Source of the DNA: Yersinia proxima
GTDB lineage: Bacteria > Pseudomonadota > Gammaproteobacteria > Enterobacterales > Enterobacteriaceae
Direction: 5' to 3'
DNA length: 64,000 bases
Assembly (NCBI RefSeq): GCF_902170785.1
Contig: NZ_CABHYG010000020.1
Span: 1 to 64,000, forward strand
Both the position numbers and the translations under genes were made by a program. Positions within the stretch are counted from its first letter, which is position 1. The number at the start of each line of letters is the position of its first letter. The notes beneath the pieces are model-generated. The model was not told the DNA's origin, did no database searches, and worked only from the letters and a program-made list of their open reading frames with translations. Shown in pieces: positions 49,213-60,110 of this stretch.

Positions 49213-52200
49213 ATGCCAAAACGTACAGATATAAAAAGCATCCTGATTCTGGGCGCAGGCCCAATCGTTATCGGCCAGGCTTGTGAGTTTGACTACTCCG
49301 GAGCCCAGGCTTGTAAGGCGCTGCGTGAAGAGGGTTACCGCGTTATCTTGGTAAACTCTAACCCCGCCACAATCATGACTGACCCAGAGATGGCTGATGC
49401 AACTTATATCGAGCCGATTCACTGGGAAGTGGTGCGCAAAATCATTGAGAAAGAGCGCCCTGACGCAGTATTGCCAACCATGGGCGGTCAAACCGCACTG
49501 AACTGCGCACTAGAATTGGAGCGTCAAGGAGTGCTGGCTGAATTCGGTGTCACCATGATTGGTGCAACCGCTGATGCTATCGATAAAGCTGAAGACCGCC
49601 GTCGCTTTGATATCGCGATGAAAAAAATTGGTCTGGATACCGCTCGTTCAGGTATCGCGCACAATATGGAAGAAGCCCTCGCCGTTGCGGCTGATGTAGG
49701 TTTCCCGTGCATTATCCGCCCATCCTTTACCATGGGTGGCACCGGTGGCGGTATCGCGTATAACCGTGAAGAGTTTGAAGAAATCTGCGAGCGCGGTCTG
49801 GATTTATCGCCAACCAAAGAGTTGCTGATTGACGAGTCACTGATTGGTTGGAAAGAGTATGAGATGGAAGTTGTTCGCGATAAAAACGACAACTGTATCA
49901 TTGTCTGCTCCATCGAGAACTTCGATGCCATGGGTATTCATACCGGCGACTCCATCACTGTGGCACCGGCGCAGACCCTGACTGATAAAGAATATCAAAT
50001 CATGCGTAATGCCTCGATGGCAGTGCTGCGTGAAATCGGAGTGGAGACCGGCGGCTCCAACGTGCAGTTCTCGGTTAATCCGAAAAATGGTCGTTTGATT
50101 GTCATTGAAATGAACCCACGTGTATCTCGCTCTTCCGCTTTGGCATCTAAAGCCACTGGCTTCCCGATTGCCAAGATTGCTGCCAAGCTGGCAGTGGGTT
50201 ACACGCTTGATGAATTGATGAATGACATCACTGGTGGCCGCACTCCGGCTTCCTTCGAGCCATCTATCGACTATGTCGTCACTAAAATCCCTCGCTTTAA
50301 CTTCGAAAAATTTGCTGGCAGCAATGACCGCCTGACAACCCAGATGAAATCTGTGGGTGAAGTGATGGCCATTGGTCGCACTCAGCAGGAATCATTGCAA
50401 AAAGCACTGCGCGGTTTGGAAGTGGGTGCGACCGGTTTTGACCCAAAAGTCAGCCTTGATGATCCAGAAGCCCTGACTAAAATTCGCCGTGAATTGAAAG
50501 AAGCAGGTTCTGACCGAATTTGGTATATCGCCGATGCATTCCGCGCCGGTATGTCTGTTGATGGTGTCTTTAACCTGACCAACGTCGACCGCTGGTTCCT
50601 GGTTCAGATTGAAGAGCTGGTGCGTCTGGAAGAGAATGTAGCAGAGCTCGGTATCAATGGTTTGACCGCAGAGTTCATGCGCCACTTGAAACGTAAAGGT
50701 TTTGCCGATGCCCGCCTGGCGAAGTTGGTCGGTGCTGCTGAAAGTGAAGTGCGCAAGTTGCGTTACAAGTATGGTTTGCACCCAGTTTATAAACGTGTAG
50801 ATACCTGTGCGGCCGAATTCTCAACCGACACCGCCTACATGTACTCGACCTACGAGGAAGAGTGCGAATCCAATCCAACCAGCGATCGCCCGAAAATTAT
50901 GGTGCTGGGTGGTGGCCCGAACCGTATCGGTCAAGGGATTGAATTCGACTATTGCTGCGTGCACGCATCACTGGCACTGCGTGAAGACGGTTATGAAACC
51001 ATCATGGTGAACTGTAACCCTGAAACGGTTTCTACAGACTACGACACTTCCGACCGACTCTATTTTGAATCGGTGACACTGGAAGACGTGCTGGAAATCG
51101 TCCGCATCGAGAAACCGCAAGGTGTTATCGTGCAATACGGCGGTCAAACACCATTGAAATTAGCGCGTGAATTGGAAGCAGCTGGTGTGCCGATTATCGG
51201 TACTAGTCCTGATGCCATTGATCGCGCCGAAGACCGTGAACGTTTCCAACAGGCAGTAAACCGTCTGGGCTTGAAACAGCCGGCTAACGCTACGGTAGCG
51301 ACTATCGAGCAAGCCGTTGAAAAAGCAGCTGGTTTAGGTTATCCGCTGGTGGTTCGCCCATCTTATGTGTTGGGCGGCCGCGCAATGGAAATCGTTTATG
51401 ACGAAGTTGACCTGCGTCGTTACTTCCAAAACGCTGTAAGTGTGTCAAATGATGCACCAGTATTGCTCGACCGCTTCCTTGATGACGCGGTAGAAGTGGA
51501 TGTGGATGCCATTTGTGATGGTGAACGCGTGTTAATCGGCGGCATTATGGAACACATTGAGCAAGCAGGGGTTCACTCCGGTGACTCAGCATGTTCATTG
51601 CCAGCTTACACCCTGAGCAAGGAAATTCAGGATGTGATGCGCCAGCAAGTGGAAAAATTGGCCTTTGAACTTTGTGTCCGCGGCTTGATGAATGTGCAGT
51701 TTGCGGTAAAAAATAACGAAGTTTATCTGATTGAAGTCAACCCACGAGCCGCACGTACCGTGCCATTCGTCTCTAAAGCGACCGGTATGCCGCTGGCAAA
51801 AATTGCCGCGCGCGTGATGGTAGGGCAGACATTGGCACAGCAAGGTGTTCTGGAAGAGATTATTCCGCCTTACTACTCGGTAAAAGAAGTGGTACTGCCG
51901 TTCAACAAATTCCCTGGTGTTGACCCGATTTTAGGGCCAGAAATGCGCTCTACTGGTGAAGTGATGGGGGTTGGACGTACTTTTGCCGAAGCCTTCTCTA
52001 AAGCCATGTTGGGCAGCCAGTCTGGTATGAAAAAGAGTGGCCGTGCGCTGTTATCCGTGCGCGAGGGTGATAAGCACCGAGTCGTTGATTTAGCAGCTAA
52101 GTTGCTAAAACAGGGCTTTGAACTGGATGCCACTCACGGTACTGCTGTGGTGTTGGGCGAGGCTGGAATAAACCCACGCCTGGTCAACAAGGTGCATGAA

Positions 52201-52446
52201 GGCCGTCCGCATATTCAGGATCGTATCAAGAATGGTGAATACACTTATATCGTGAATACCACTGCCGGGCGTCAGGCGATTGAAGACTCTAAACTGATTC
52301 GCCGTAGTGCTTTGCAATATAAGGTGCATTACGACACCACCTTGAACGGCGGTTTTGCTACGGCGATGGCATTGAATGCTGACCCAACCGAGCAAGTGAT
52401 TTCAGTACAAGAAATGCATGCCAAGATTAAGAAGATGAAAGGTTAA
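49213..52446 (+). CDS. carB: carbamoyl phosphate synthetase large subunit CarB
   Basis: CarB uses ammonia, bicarbonate and two ATP to make carbamoyl phosphate for arginine and pyrimidines. The ATG at 49213 ([21 protein letters not shown]) gives 1077 residues, near the E. coli 1073. Two duplicated ATP-grasp halves are visible ([10 protein letters not shown] in the first, and [10 protein letters not shown] in the second). The C-terminal domain is the allosteric region for ornithine and UMP. A terminator follows. Confidence 0.98.
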   Translation: MPKRTDIKSILILGAGPIVIGQACEFDYSGAQACKALREEGYRVILVNSNPATIMTDPEMADATYIEPIHWEVVRKIIEKERPDAVLPTMGGQTALNCALELERQGVLAEFGVTMIGATADAIDKAEDRRRFDIAMKKIGLDTARSGIAHNMEEALAVAADVGFPCIIRPSFTMGGTGGGIAYNREEFEEICERGLDLSPTKELLIDESLIGWKEYEMEVVRDKNDNCIIVCSIENFDAMGIHTGDSITVAPAQTLTDKEYQIMRNASMAVLREIGVETGGSNVQFSVNPKNGRLIVIEMNPRVSRSSALASKATGFPIAKIAAKLAVGYTLDELMNDITGGRTPASFEPSIDYVVTKIPRFNFEKFAGSNDRLTTQMKSVGEVMAIGRTQQESLQKALRGLEVGATGFDPKVSLDDPEALTKIRRELKEAGSDRIWYIADAFRAGMSVDGVFNLTNVDRWFLVQIEELVRLEENVAELGINGLTAEFMRHLKRKGFADARLAKLVGAAESEVRKLRYKYGLHPVYKRVDTCAAEFSTDTAYMYSTYEEECESNPTSDRPKIMVLGGGPNRIGQGIEFDYCCVHASLALREDGYETIMVNCNPETVSTDYDTSDRLYFESVTLEDVLEIVRIEKPQGVIVQYGGQTPLKLARELEAAGVPIIGTSPDAIDRAEDRERFQQAVNRLGLKQPANATVATIEQAVEKAAGLGYPLVVRPSYVLGGRAMEIVYDEVDLRRYFQNAVSVSNDAPVLLDRFLDDAVEVDVDAICDGERVLIGGIMEHIEQAGVHSGDSACSLPAYTLSKEIQDVMRQQVEKLAFELCVRGLMNVQFAVKNNEVYLIEVNPRAARTVPFVSKATGMPLAKIAARVMVGQTLAQQGVLEEIIPPYYSVKEVVLPFNKFPGVDPILGPEMRSTGEVMGVGRTFAEAFSKAMLGSQSGMKKSGRALLSVREGDKHRVVDLAAKLLKQGFELDATHGTAVVLGEAGINPRLVNKVHEGRPHIQDRIKNGEYTYIVNTTAGRQAIEDSKLIRRSALQYKVHYDTTLNGGFATAMALNADPTEQVISVQEMHAKIKKMKG

Positions 52447-52463
52447 TCTTCGGTATAAATAGC

Positions 52464-52490
52464 AGGGCGATGGAGACATCGCCCTTTTTT
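52464..52490 (+). terminator. carAB terminator
   Basis: AGGGCGATG / CATCGCCCT, 9 bp with a 4-base loop, then six Ts. Confidence 0.92.
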
Positions 52491-52498
52491 ATGCTCGC

Positions 52499-52698
52499 AT
52501 ATCCTGCGTACTTGAAGCTGCAGGGGTGTTAGCTACGTTCGTTACTCGGCCCGTCCATGGGCCTCGCCTCTGCGAGGCCGCTGCAAGCAGCGTTCAAATC
52601 AGTTCCTGACCGATTTGTCACCCGAATCACTTACTGATGTAAGCTCATCGGGACTTATTCGTTTGCTGCCTACCTGCAACTCCAATGACTTTGGATAT
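52499..52698. repeat. enlarged ERIC-like element (200 bp) with ~73-bp insertion
   Basis: The ends ATATCC and GGATAT enclose the 123-bp-type ERIC unit of the 15.8-kb pair, but the unit is split by an added ~73 bp (52546-52618). The insert has two small hairpins: GGCCCGTCCATGGGCC and GCCTCGCCTCTGCGAGGC. The flanks (TTGAAGCTGCAGGGGTGTTAGCTACG and ACCCGAATCACTTACTGATG) match the 123-bp units. It lies after carAB. Confidence 0.8.
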
Positions 52699-52855
52699 AA
52701 AGTCGCAGTTTTTACCCGTGAAGACAGTATTTTTTATAAACAAATGTATTATTCATAAACAATAATATTGTTCATAAACAACATTGATCTTTACCAATGT
52801 TAGCTCTCACTGAATTGTAGATAGTAGGTTCTGGGGCAGTTCAATGCTGGTGCTG

Positions 52856-53470
52856 CTAGCTTAGCGCCACTTTGATACCCAGGCCGATTAACAGGCCGCC
52901 CAACAATTTATCGACAACTTTTTGTGCTTTTGCCAAGCCACGGCGGACTGGCGCACTTTGAATCAGAATAACCAGCAGAGGCCACCAGATAACGGCCAGC
53001 ACCCAGATGATTGAGGCGTACCACAGTTTTTCACCCACACTGGAGTTAATCTGTAATATTTGTGTGAAAACGGCGAGGAAGAAGAGAGTCGCTTTGGGAT
53101 TCAATAGATTACAAAGGTATCCCTGCAAAAATGCGGCTTTCAGTGTGATGGGGGATTGTGTTGCGTTATCGATGCTGAGCTTACTTTCTCCGCGCGATAG
53201 CAGTGCCTGGATACCAATCCAGATCAAATAGCAGGCTCCGGCATATTTCAGAAAATTGAACAGCCATGGTGTGGTAGTGATAACTACTGCCAGGCCAGCC
53301 ACGCAATAAGACATATGTGTAGCGACACCCAAAATTACGCCGAGCGCTGTCATCATTGCCGCGGGGCGGCGATAGCGGGCAGCATTTTTAATCACCAAAA
53401 AGAAATCGGGGCCGGGGGAGAGCATCCCCAATGTAGCAATAGTCGCGACGAATAAAGAGGTTTCTAGCAT
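52856..53470 (-). CDS. LysE/RhtB-family amino acid exporter
   Basis: A 204-residue membrane exporter, starting at ATG 53470 (MLETSLFVATIATLGM); the frame upstream lacks the family start. The signature LSPGPDFFLVIKNAA near residues 18-32 is intact, and six hydrophobic segments are expected. Members export threonine, homoserine, lysine or other amino acids; the substrate is unknown. It is divergent from yjjP with a 69-bp ERIC remnant between. E. coli has the cai/fix/kefC genes between carAB and folA; here this exporter and yjjPB take that place. Confidence 0.88.
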   Translation of the reverse strand: MLETSLFVATIATLGMLSPGPDFFLVIKNAARYRRPAAMMTALGVILGVATHMSYCVAGLAVVITTTPWLFNFLKYAGACYLIWIGIQALLSRGESKLSIDNATQSPITLKAAFLQGYLCNLLNPKATLFFLAVFTQILQINSSVGEKLWYASIIWVLAVIWWPLLVILIQSAPVRRGLAKAQKVVDKLLGGLLIGLGIKVALS

Positions 53471-53542
53471 AAGGATTACCGAGTGAGTGTGGGGTGTTTT
53501 GACGATAATAGCGCCACAGGGTTCCTGCTGCATATTCTTATT

Positions 53543-53611
53543 TATACCCGTCATACTTCAAACTGCATGTGCGTTGGCTACCTTCCTGCAACTTGAATTA
53601 TTTAGGGTATA
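53543..53611. repeat. short ERIC element (69 bp, internally deleted)
   Basis: TATACCCGTCATACTTCAAA at one end and GAATTATTTAGGGTATA at the other, with both ends intact, but the middle (the palindrome) is missing. This is an internal deletion of the 127-bp ERIC. It lies in the divergent region between the LysE gene and yjjP. Confidence 0.88.
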
Positions 53612-53691
53612 TTCCCAGGGCGGGGGAGTTGTCAGTCGGATGAAATTGAGCATTTATCTTTTACTCTTTTGATGGATAGTGATGCACGAAT

Positions 53692-54492
53692 ATGAGCCTG
53701 GATAATGTGATAAGTGGTGAGATACCAAATCAGAAGCAGCGGGAAATTACGCGGTTATGTATCAAGTGTGCTTTGTTGCTGCTGCAACACGGCGCAGAAA
53801 GTATGCTGGTTGAGCAGCTATCCGCGCGCCTTGGTATCGCCTTGGGGATGGACAGTGTTGAAAGTTCTATCTCAGCCAATGCCGTCGTTTTAACTACCAT
53901 TAGCGAGGGGAATTGCCTGACATCCACTCGCAAGAATACTGATCGCGGTATCAATATGCATGTTGTGACAGAGGTGCAGCATATTGTGATCATGGCGGAA
54001 CATCATCTGTTGGATGCGAAAGATGTAGAAAAACGTTTTGAGAATATTAAACCGCTGCGTTATCCGCGCTGGCTGGTGGTGGTGATGGTTGCTTTATCAT
54101 GCGGCTGTTTTAGCAAGCTAAATGGTGGCGGTTGGGATGCGTTTTCCATCACTTTTTTGGCCAGTGGACTGGCAATGTTTGTACGCCAAAGTTTAACTGC
54201 CCGGCATATGAATCCGCTGATTAACTTCTGTATCACGGCTTTTGTCGCAACATCCGTCTCCGGGCTATTAATGCGTTTACCGTTTTTCCACGAGGCATCC
54301 AGTGTAGCAATGGCAGCTAGCGTGCTGTTGTTAGTTCCTGGATTCCCGTTGATAAACGCGGTTGCGGATATGTTTAAAGGGCACGTTAATACCGGTTTGG
54401 CTCGCTGGGCAATGGCAAGTTTATTGACGCTATCAACCTGTATCGGGGTGATATTTGCAATGGCGACGTGGGGATTGCGGGGGTGGTCATGA
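53692..54492 (+). CDS. yjjP: YjjP, ThrE-family succinate exporter subunit
   Basis: A 266-residue inner-membrane protein with an N-terminal soluble part (residues ~1-115) and five hydrophobic segments after. It has the ThrE/DUF1212 family pattern ([17 protein letters not shown]). In E. coli YjjP and YjjB together have been reported to export succinate. The stop overlaps the yjjB start by 4 bp (ATGA), so the two are coupled. Confidence 0.93.
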   Translation: MSLDNVISGEIPNQKQREITRLCIKCALLLLQHGAESMLVEQLSARLGIALGMDSVESSISANAVVLTTISEGNCLTSTRKNTDRGINMHVVTEVQHIVIMAEHHLLDAKDVEKRFENIKPLRYPRWLVVVMVALSCGCFSKLNGGGWDAFSITFLASGLAMFVRQSLTARHMNPLINFCITAFVATSVSGLLMRLPFFHEASSVAMAASVLLLVPGFPLINAVADMFKGHVNTGLARWAMASLLTLSTCIGVIFAMATWGLRGWS

Positions 54493-54953
54493 GTTTACTC
54501 TGGGCGTTATTGCAAGACATGGTGTTGGCGGCTATTCCGGCATTGGGTTTTGCGATGGTATTCAACGTGCCAGTGCGGGCGCTACGTTATTGTGCTTTGT
54601 TAGGAGCTATCGGCCACGGCTCGCGTATGTTGATGGTTCACTTTGGTATGAATATCGAGCTGGCTTCATTATTGGCTTCGATAATGATTGGTATCATTGG
54701 CATCAATTGGTCGCGTTGGTTACTGGCTCATCCAAAAGTCTTCACTGTTGCCGCCGTAATCCCGATGTTCCCTGGAATTTCCGCCTATACCGCCATGATA
54801 TCGGTTGTTGAGATTTCTCACTTGGGTTATAGCGAAGTTTTGATGTCCACCATGGTAACCAATTTCTTAAAGGCATCATTTATTGTTGGTTCGTTATCGA
54901 TTGGTTTATCTTTGCCTGGATTGTGGCTATATCGCAAACGTCCTGGTGTATAA
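54489..54953 (+). CDS. yjjB: YjjB, ThrE-family succinate exporter subunit
   Basis: A 154-residue membrane protein (starting at ATG 54489 in the yjjP stop; a GTG 21 bp earlier is possible). It matches E. coli YjjB along its length: [15 protein letters not shown] near the start, [10 protein letters not shown] and [15 protein letters not shown] at the end. It completes the YjjPB pair. No clear terminator is seen before folA. Confidence 0.93.
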   Translation: MSLLWALLQDMVLAAIPALGFAMVFNVPVRALRYCALLGAIGHGSRMLMVHFGMNIELASLLASIMIGIIGINWSRWLLAHPKVFTVAAVIPMFPGISAYTAMISVVEISHLGYSEVLMSTMVTNFLKASFIVGSLSIGLSLPGLWLYRKRPGV

Positions 54954-55102
54954 GGTTTTTTTCTTTCCTGGTTTTTGTATCGGGCTAAGAGCAGTCTTAT
55001 ATGTGTGATTAGCTTGCTTATCGCTATCGACGCTGGATTAGGCTTTACGTATAGTGTGAGCAATTTTTCGGTACTGGCTCTCGCAGCCTACAGGGTTTAA
55101 CA

Positions 55103-55585
55103 ATGATTATCAGCCTGATCGCTGCATTGGCAGCGGATCGCGTTATTGGCATGGAAAATGCCATGCCATGGCACTTACCGGCTGATTTAGCCTGGTTCAA
55201 ACGTAACACGCTAAATAAACCGGTAATTATGGGTCGCAAGACATTCGAATCTATCGGTCGCCCTCTGCCGGGGCGGTTAAATATTGTTATCAGTAGTCAA
55301 CCGGGAACGGATGATCGGGTAACGTGGGCAACCTCTATTGATGACGCACTGGCTTTGGCGGGTGATGCAGAAGAAGTGATGGTAATGGGTGGCGGGCGTG
55401 TCTATAAGCAATTCTTAGACCGTGCTAACCGCATGTATCTTACTCACATTGATGCTGAAGTTGGGGGCGATACCCATTTCCCAGATTATGAGCCAGATGA
55501 GTGGGAAAGCACCTTTAGTGAGTTCCATGATGCAGACGAGGCTAATTCACACAGCTATTGTTTCGAGATCCTTGAACGCCGCTAA
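55103..55585 (+). CDS. folA: dihydrofolate reductase FolA
   Basis: FolA reduces dihydrofolate to tetrahydrofolate and is the target of trimethoprim. The 160 residues match E. coli (159). The catalytic Asp27 is in [16 protein letters not shown], and the NADPH loop is [11 protein letters not shown] near residue 94. The frame starts at ATG 55103. Downstream is a bidirectional terminator. Confidence 0.98.
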   Translation: MIISLIAALAADRVIGMENAMPWHLPADLAWFKRNTLNKPVIMGRKTFESIGRPLPGRLNIVISSQPGTDDRVTWATSIDDALALAGDAEEVMVMGGGRVYKQFLDRANRMYLTHIDAEVGGDTHFPDYEPDEWESTFSEFHDADEANSHSYCFEILERR

Positions 55586-55608
55586 TTGCAGCTGTAATCT
55601 GAAATGAG

Positions 55609-55637
55609 AAAAAGCCTGTCTATTAGCAGGCTTTTTT
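55609..55637. terminator. bidirectional terminator between folA and apaH
   Basis: AAAAAGCCTG / CAGGCTTTTT with an 8-base loop, between convergent genes. Confidence 0.88.
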
Positions 55638-55664
55638 AATTTTCAATATCTAATTATTTATATC

Positions 55665-56543
55665 TTACAAGTAACTAGAGGGATCTTTTGCTGCTGCGGC
55701 TATTTCGTCAGCATTGGTTATTTCAGCTTCAACTTTGAAAGCGGGTTGTGTGAAATAACGTTTATCTTCCCAACGAAGCAGGGTTAAATTGCCTCCCCAG
55801 CAACATCCAGTATCCAGCCCATAAATTCCTTCTGGTACACCTTTCCCTTCCAATGATGCCCAGTGACCAAAGATAATTGAATACTCAGGGCTGACCAGTC
55901 GTGGTAGCTCAAACCAAGGTTTAAGCGGGGCAGGGGCATTTTCTGGTGTGTCTTTACAGATCATATCCAATTGCCCATTTGGGAAGCAAAAACGCATGCG
56001 AGTCAATGCATTAGTGCTAAAACGCAAGCGTGCTAACCCTGTCAATTCGGATGACCAGTTATTGGGCATATCACCGTACATTGCATCGAGAAAGAGTGGA
56101 TAGCTGTCACTGCTCAAGACCGATTCGACTTCACGGGCGCACATCTGAGCCGTTTCGATATCCCATTGAGGGGTGATACCAGCGTGAGCCATAATCAATT
56201 TTAGCTCGTCATCAACCTGCAAAACCGGTTGGCGGCGTAACCAATTAATCAGCTCGTCAGCATCTGGGGCTTCAAGCAGCGGTGTGATACGGTCTTTGGG
56301 CTTATTACGGCTAATGCCTGCGTAAACTGCCAATAAGTGTAGGTCATGGTTACCCAGAACCATACGAACGGCTGACCCTAATGAACGGACATAACGTAAT
56401 ACATCCAGTGAAGCGGGGCCGCGAGCAACTAAATCGCCGGTCAACCACAAGGTATCGTGTTGCGGATCAAAGTCCACTTGGGCTAATAGCGCAAGCAACT
56501 CGTCAAGGCAGCCGTGAACATCGCCAATAAGATAAGTAGACAT
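55665..56543 (-). CDS. apaH: bis(5'-nucleosyl)-tetraphosphatase ApaH
   Basis: ApaH cleaves Ap4A and removes Np4 caps from RNA. It is a metallophosphatase of 292 residues with the motifs GDVHGC (residues 7-12), GDLVARGP (36-43) and GNHDLH (65-70). The last gene of the lptD-surA-pdxA-rsmA-apaG-apaH operon. Confidence 0.97.
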   Translation of the reverse strand: MSTYLIGDVHGCLDELLALLAQVDFDPQHDTLWLTGDLVARGPASLDVLRYVRSLGSAVRMVLGNHDLHLLAVYAGISRNKPKDRITPLLEAPDADELINWLRRQPVLQVDDELKLIMAHAGITPQWDIETAQMCAREVESVLSSDSYPLFLDAMYGDMPNNWSSELTGLARLRFSTNALTRMRFCFPNGQLDMICKDTPENAPAPLKPWFELPRLVSPEYSIIFGHWASLEGKGVPEGIYGLDTGCCWGGNLTLLRWEDKRYFTQPAFKVEAEITNADEIAAAAKDPSSYL

Positions 56544-56557
56544 AGTTGAGGTCAGGC

Positions 56558-56935
56558 TTAATGGATAAGTGTTGGGATCGCTAAGCGGAACACCGGAATC
56601 GCAGTACGGAAAGCCTGACCAAGGTGATCAACCATCTCATAATGTCCTTCCATAGTACCCAGCGGTGTTTCTAGTACGGCTCCGCTGGTGTATTGGAACT
56701 CGTTACCTGGCAGGATCAGCGGCTGTTCACCGATAACCCCTTCGCCCTGAACTTCAGTCTGTCGACCATTGCTATTAGTGATTAACCAATAGCGGCCCAT
56801 AAGTTGCACATTTGAACGGCCCAGATTACGAATCGTCACGGTATAGGCAAAGACGAAACGTTCCTCGTCTGGTATCGACTGAGTTTCTACATAGATACTT
56901 TGCACCTGTACACAAACGCGGGGCTGTTCAATCAT
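56558..56935 (-). CDS. apaG: ApaG, Co2+/Mg2+ efflux-associated protein
   Basis: A 125-residue ApaG-domain protein, a beta-sandwich; the family is linked to Co2+ resistance in Salmonella, but the biochemical role is not known. Typical [20 protein letters not shown] and [14 protein letters not shown] segments are present. It lies 13 bp after rsmA. Confidence 0.96.
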   Translation of the reverse strand: MIEQPRVCVQVQSIYVETQSIPDEERFVFAYTVTIRNLGRSNVQLMGRYWLITNSNGRQTEVQGEGVIGEQPLILPGNEFQYTSGAVLETPLGTMEGHYEMVDHLGQAFRTAIPVFRLAIPTLIH

Positions 56936-56948
56936 AATGTGCTCCTGC

Positions 56949-57767
56949 TTATTCTTGCGGTGTCGATTGAGCTGAAAGCCAGTTAGCCAGCTTACAGTAT
57001 TGCGCTACCGAAATATTCTCTGCCCGTAGTATCGGGTCAATACCTAATTCGATTAACTGCTCTGGGGTAAATAGATCACCCAAGCTGTTACGCACTGTTT
57101 TTCGGCGTTGGTTGAAAGCGAGTGTCGTAATGCGGCTAAGCATACGCACATCACCGACCGGATTCGGCGTGTTCACATGAGGAATTAGACGCACTACAGC
57201 TGAATCCACTTTCGGGGCTGGAGTAAAGGCAGTTGGCGGCACTTCCAACACAGGGATGACGTTGCAGTAATATTGCGCCATGACTGTCAAACGACCATAA
57301 GCTTTACTGTTAGGCCCGGCAACCAAGCGATTAACCACCTCTTTTTGCAACATGAAATGCATGTCGCGAATAGCAGAAGTATAGCTGAAAAGATGGAACA
57401 TCAGCGGGGTAGAGATGTTGTATGGCAGGTTACCAAATACCCGTAATGGCTGCCCGGCAAGCTCGGCCAATTCAGAAAAATTGATTTTCATCGCATCTTC
57501 TTGATGGATAGTGAGCTTGTCTTTCAGTTGGGGGTGGCTGGCCAGACGAGCGGCTAAGTCGCGGTCTAGCTCAATGACCGTCATATGATCCATTCGAGCT
57601 GCTACAGGTTCAGTTAATGCACCTAAACCGGGGCCAATCTCAACGACCGCTTCACCTGGAACCGGATGGATAGCGGAGACAATGCTGTCGATGACAAACT
57701 GATCGTTTAAAAAGTTTTGTCCAAAGCGTTTGCGGGCAAAATGCCCTTGGTGGACTCTATTATTCAT
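56949..57767 (-). CDS. rsmA: 16S rRNA dimethyladenosine transferase RsmA (KsgA)
   Basis: RsmA dimethylates A1518 and A1519 of 16S rRNA, a late checkpoint of 30S assembly. The 272 residues carry the SAM motif [10 protein letters not shown] (near residue 44), and the catalytic NLPYN (near 113). Loss of function gives kasugamycin resistance. The start overlaps the pdxA stop by 8 bp. Confidence 0.98.
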   Translation of the reverse strand: MNNRVHQGHFARKRFGQNFLNDQFVIDSIVSAIHPVPGEAVVEIGPGLGALTEPVAARMDHMTVIELDRDLAARLASHPQLKDKLTIHQEDAMKINFSELAELAGQPLRVFGNLPYNISTPLMFHLFSYTSAIRDMHFMLQKEVVNRLVAGPNSKAYGRLTVMAQYYCNVIPVLEVPPTAFTPAPKVDSAVVRLIPHVNTPNPVGDVRMLSRITTLAFNQRRKTVRNSLGDLFTPEQLIELGIDPILRAENISVAQYCKLANWLSAQSTPQE

Positions 57768-58755
57768 TGCTGTTATTTATCATTTTAATGGCTAAATTTA
57801 ATGCCGTAATGAAACTACCAACATCGGCAGCACCGGTTGCGGCGAGTTCTAAAGCGGTACCGTGATCCACAGAAGTGCGGATAAAAGGTAAGCCGAGAGT
57901 GATATTGACTGCCCGACCAAATCCTTGATATTTCAGCACTGGCAGCCCTTGATCATGATACATGGCCAGAACGGCATCTGCATGTTGCAGATATTTAGGC
58001 TGAAATAGTGTGTCTGCCGGGAGTGGGCCGATAAGGTTTATCCCTTGTTGACGTAATGCATCTAGCGCGGGAATTATCGTATCGATCTCTTCATGGCCCA
58101 TATGACCACCTTCACCCGCATGAGGATTAAGTCCACACACATAAATCTGTGGTTGGCTAATACCAAATTTGGTTTTCAGGTCATGATCAAGAATGGAAAT
58201 CACTTCATGCAGACTGGCTTGTGTTATTGCCCCAGGCACTGCCAGTAAAGGCAAGTGAGTGGTTGCCAGCGCTACACGCAGCTCTTCTGTTGCCAGCATC
58301 ATCACTACCCGTGAGCAGTGGCTGCGGTCAGCGAAGAATTCGGTATGCCCGATAAAAGGGATACCTGCATCATTGATAATGCTTTTTTGTACTGGGCCAG
58401 TGACTAATGCAGCAAATTCGCCACTGATGGCACCATCACAGGCTTTAGCCAGTGTTTCCACTACATAGTGGCTGTTTTTGACATCAAGCTGGCCTGGTAT
58501 CACCTCAGCCGCTATTTTCACAGGCAAAATAGTCAGAGTGCCAGCAAGTTGTGCCAATGCGGGTTTATCTTGCTGATATTCACGCAGCTGCAATGGCAGG
58601 TTAAGTTGGCTGGCGCGGGCAAGTAGTAAAGCCGGATCAGCACATACCACTAGTTCAACAGGCCAATCCTGCTGCGCCAGGGCGATGACTAAATCTGGCC
58701 CAACCCCGGCAGGTTCGCCGGGGGTGATAACAATACGATTATTGTGGTTTTGCAT
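57760..58755 (-). CDS. pdxA: 4-hydroxythreonine-4-phosphate dehydrogenase PdxA
   Basis: PdxA oxidises 4-hydroxythreonine phosphate for pyridoxal phosphate synthesis. I take ATG 58755 ([19 protein letters not shown]), giving 331 residues; upstream codons are possible. The motifs GHTEFF (~133) and [14 protein letters not shown] (~265) with metal-binding His are present. It overlaps surA by 17 bp and rsmA by 8 bp. Confidence 0.96.
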   Translation of the reverse strand: MQNHNNRIVITPGEPAGVGPDLVIALAQQDWPVELVVCADPALLLARASQLNLPLQLREYQQDKPALAQLAGTLTILPVKIAAEVIPGQLDVKNSHYVVETLAKACDGAISGEFAALVTGPVQKSIINDAGIPFIGHTEFFADRSHCSRVVMMLATEELRVALATTHLPLLAVPGAITQASLHEVISILDHDLKTKFGISQPQIYVCGLNPHAGEGGHMGHEEIDTIIPALDALRQQGINLIGPLPADTLFQPKYLQHADAVLAMYHDQGLPVLKYQGFGRAVNITLGLPFIRTSVDHGTALELAATGAADVGSFITALNLAIKMINNSNE

Positions 58756-60043
58756 CACTACCATCAAGAATTTTCACATAAGCTGCGGCACGTTGCTCTT
58801 GCATCCAGGTTTGAGCTTCTTCTGCAAACTTACGGCTAAAGAGCATACGGTACGCCCGATCTTTCTGTGCTGCATCAGTTTTGTCTACCTGACGGGTATC
58901 AACAACCTGAATTAAATGCCAGCCGAAAGAGGAATGAACGGGTGCGCTGATTTCGCCTTTTTGCAGCTTCATCAGTGCATCACGGAATGCAGGATCATAA
59001 ATGTCTGGCGAAGCCCAACCCAAATCACCACCTTGCATGGCAGAACCGGGATCCTGAGAGATCTCTTTAGCAATTGTAGCAAAGTTGGCTTTGCCGCTCT
59101 TAATATCCGCAGCCGCAGCCGTTAACTTAGCACGAGCCTGATCATCGGTCATGACCGGTGAGGGTTTCAGCAAGATGTGGCGTGCGTGAACTTCGGTAAC
59201 TGAAACAGCTTTATCAGCGCCACGAATATCATTCACTTTCAGAATGTGGAAGCCGACACCGGAACGGATTGGGCCAACAACATCACCTTTGTTTGCCGAT
59301 TGCAGTTTTTCAGCAAACAGCGAAGGTAATTCCTGCAATTTACCCCAACCCATCTGGCCGCCTTTCAGTGCTTGAGAGTCGGCTGAGTTGGCGATAGCCA
59401 ATTTACCAAAATCAGCACCGCCTTTAATATCTGACACCAATTTGTTCGCCAGATCTTCTGCTTGATCAACTTGTTGCTGCGATGGATTTTCGGGTAATGG
59501 GATCAGTATGTGGCTGAGATTCAGCTCAGCATCACCGCTGGTTTGGTTGCCAATTTGTTTGGCTAACGATTCAACTTCTTGCGGCAGAATAGTAATGCGG
59601 CGACGTACTTCATTGTTACGCACTTCTGATGTCAGCATTTCTTTACGGATTTGCTCACGATAAGTGTCGTAATTCAGGCCATCGGCAGCTAAGCGGCTGC
59701 GCATCTGAGCGGGTGTCATACGGTTTTGCGCGGCAATGTCAGCAATAGCTTTATCCAGCGCTTCGTCACTGATGGTAATCCCCATCTTCTTGGCCATCTG
59801 CAATTGGATATTATCCATGATCAGGCGCTCAAGAATTTGATGGCGCAATGTTGCATCATCCGGAACTTGTTGCCCAGCTTGCTGCGCATTTAGTTTCACT
59901 GATTGTAACAGACCGTCGACATCACTTTGCAGAACAACGCCGTTATCAACCACAGCGGCAACTTTATCAACTTCTTGTGGTGCTGCGAACGCGGTATTGG
60001 CACAGACAACCAATCCGAGAATAAGCGTTCTCCAGTTCTTCAT
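58739..60043 (-). CDS. surA: periplasmic chaperone and prolyl isomerase SurA
   Basis: SurA carries outer-membrane proteins across the periplasm to BAM. The 434 residues have a signal peptide ([21 protein letters not shown]), the N-terminal chaperone module and two parvulin domains (around [11 protein letters not shown] and [11 protein letters not shown]), plus a C-terminal tail. It lies between lptD and pdxA as in E. coli. Confidence 0.98.
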   Translation of the reverse strand: MKNWRTLILGLVVCANTAFAAPQEVDKVAAVVDNGVVLQSDVDGLLQSVKLNAQQAGQQVPDDATLRHQILERLIMDNIQLQMAKKMGITISDEALDKAIADIAAQNRMTPAQMRSRLAADGLNYDTYREQIRKEMLTSEVRNNEVRRRITILPQEVESLAKQIGNQTSGDAELNLSHILIPLPENPSQQQVDQAEDLANKLVSDIKGGADFGKLAIANSADSQALKGGQMGWGKLQELPSLFAEKLQSANKGDVVGPIRSGVGFHILKVNDIRGADKAVSVTEVHARHILLKPSPVMTDDQARAKLTAAAADIKSGKANFATIAKEISQDPGSAMQGGDLGWASPDIYDPAFRDALMKLQKGEISAPVHSSFGWHLIQVVDTRQVDKTDAAQKDRAYRMLFSRKFAEEAQTWMQEQRAAAYVKILDGSDAKPQ

Positions 60044-60110
60044 ACCTTTTCCATTTATGTAATCCGCTTTTGCGGGTTAAAATTCACTGTATTCAGTGTG
60101 TTACACAGTA

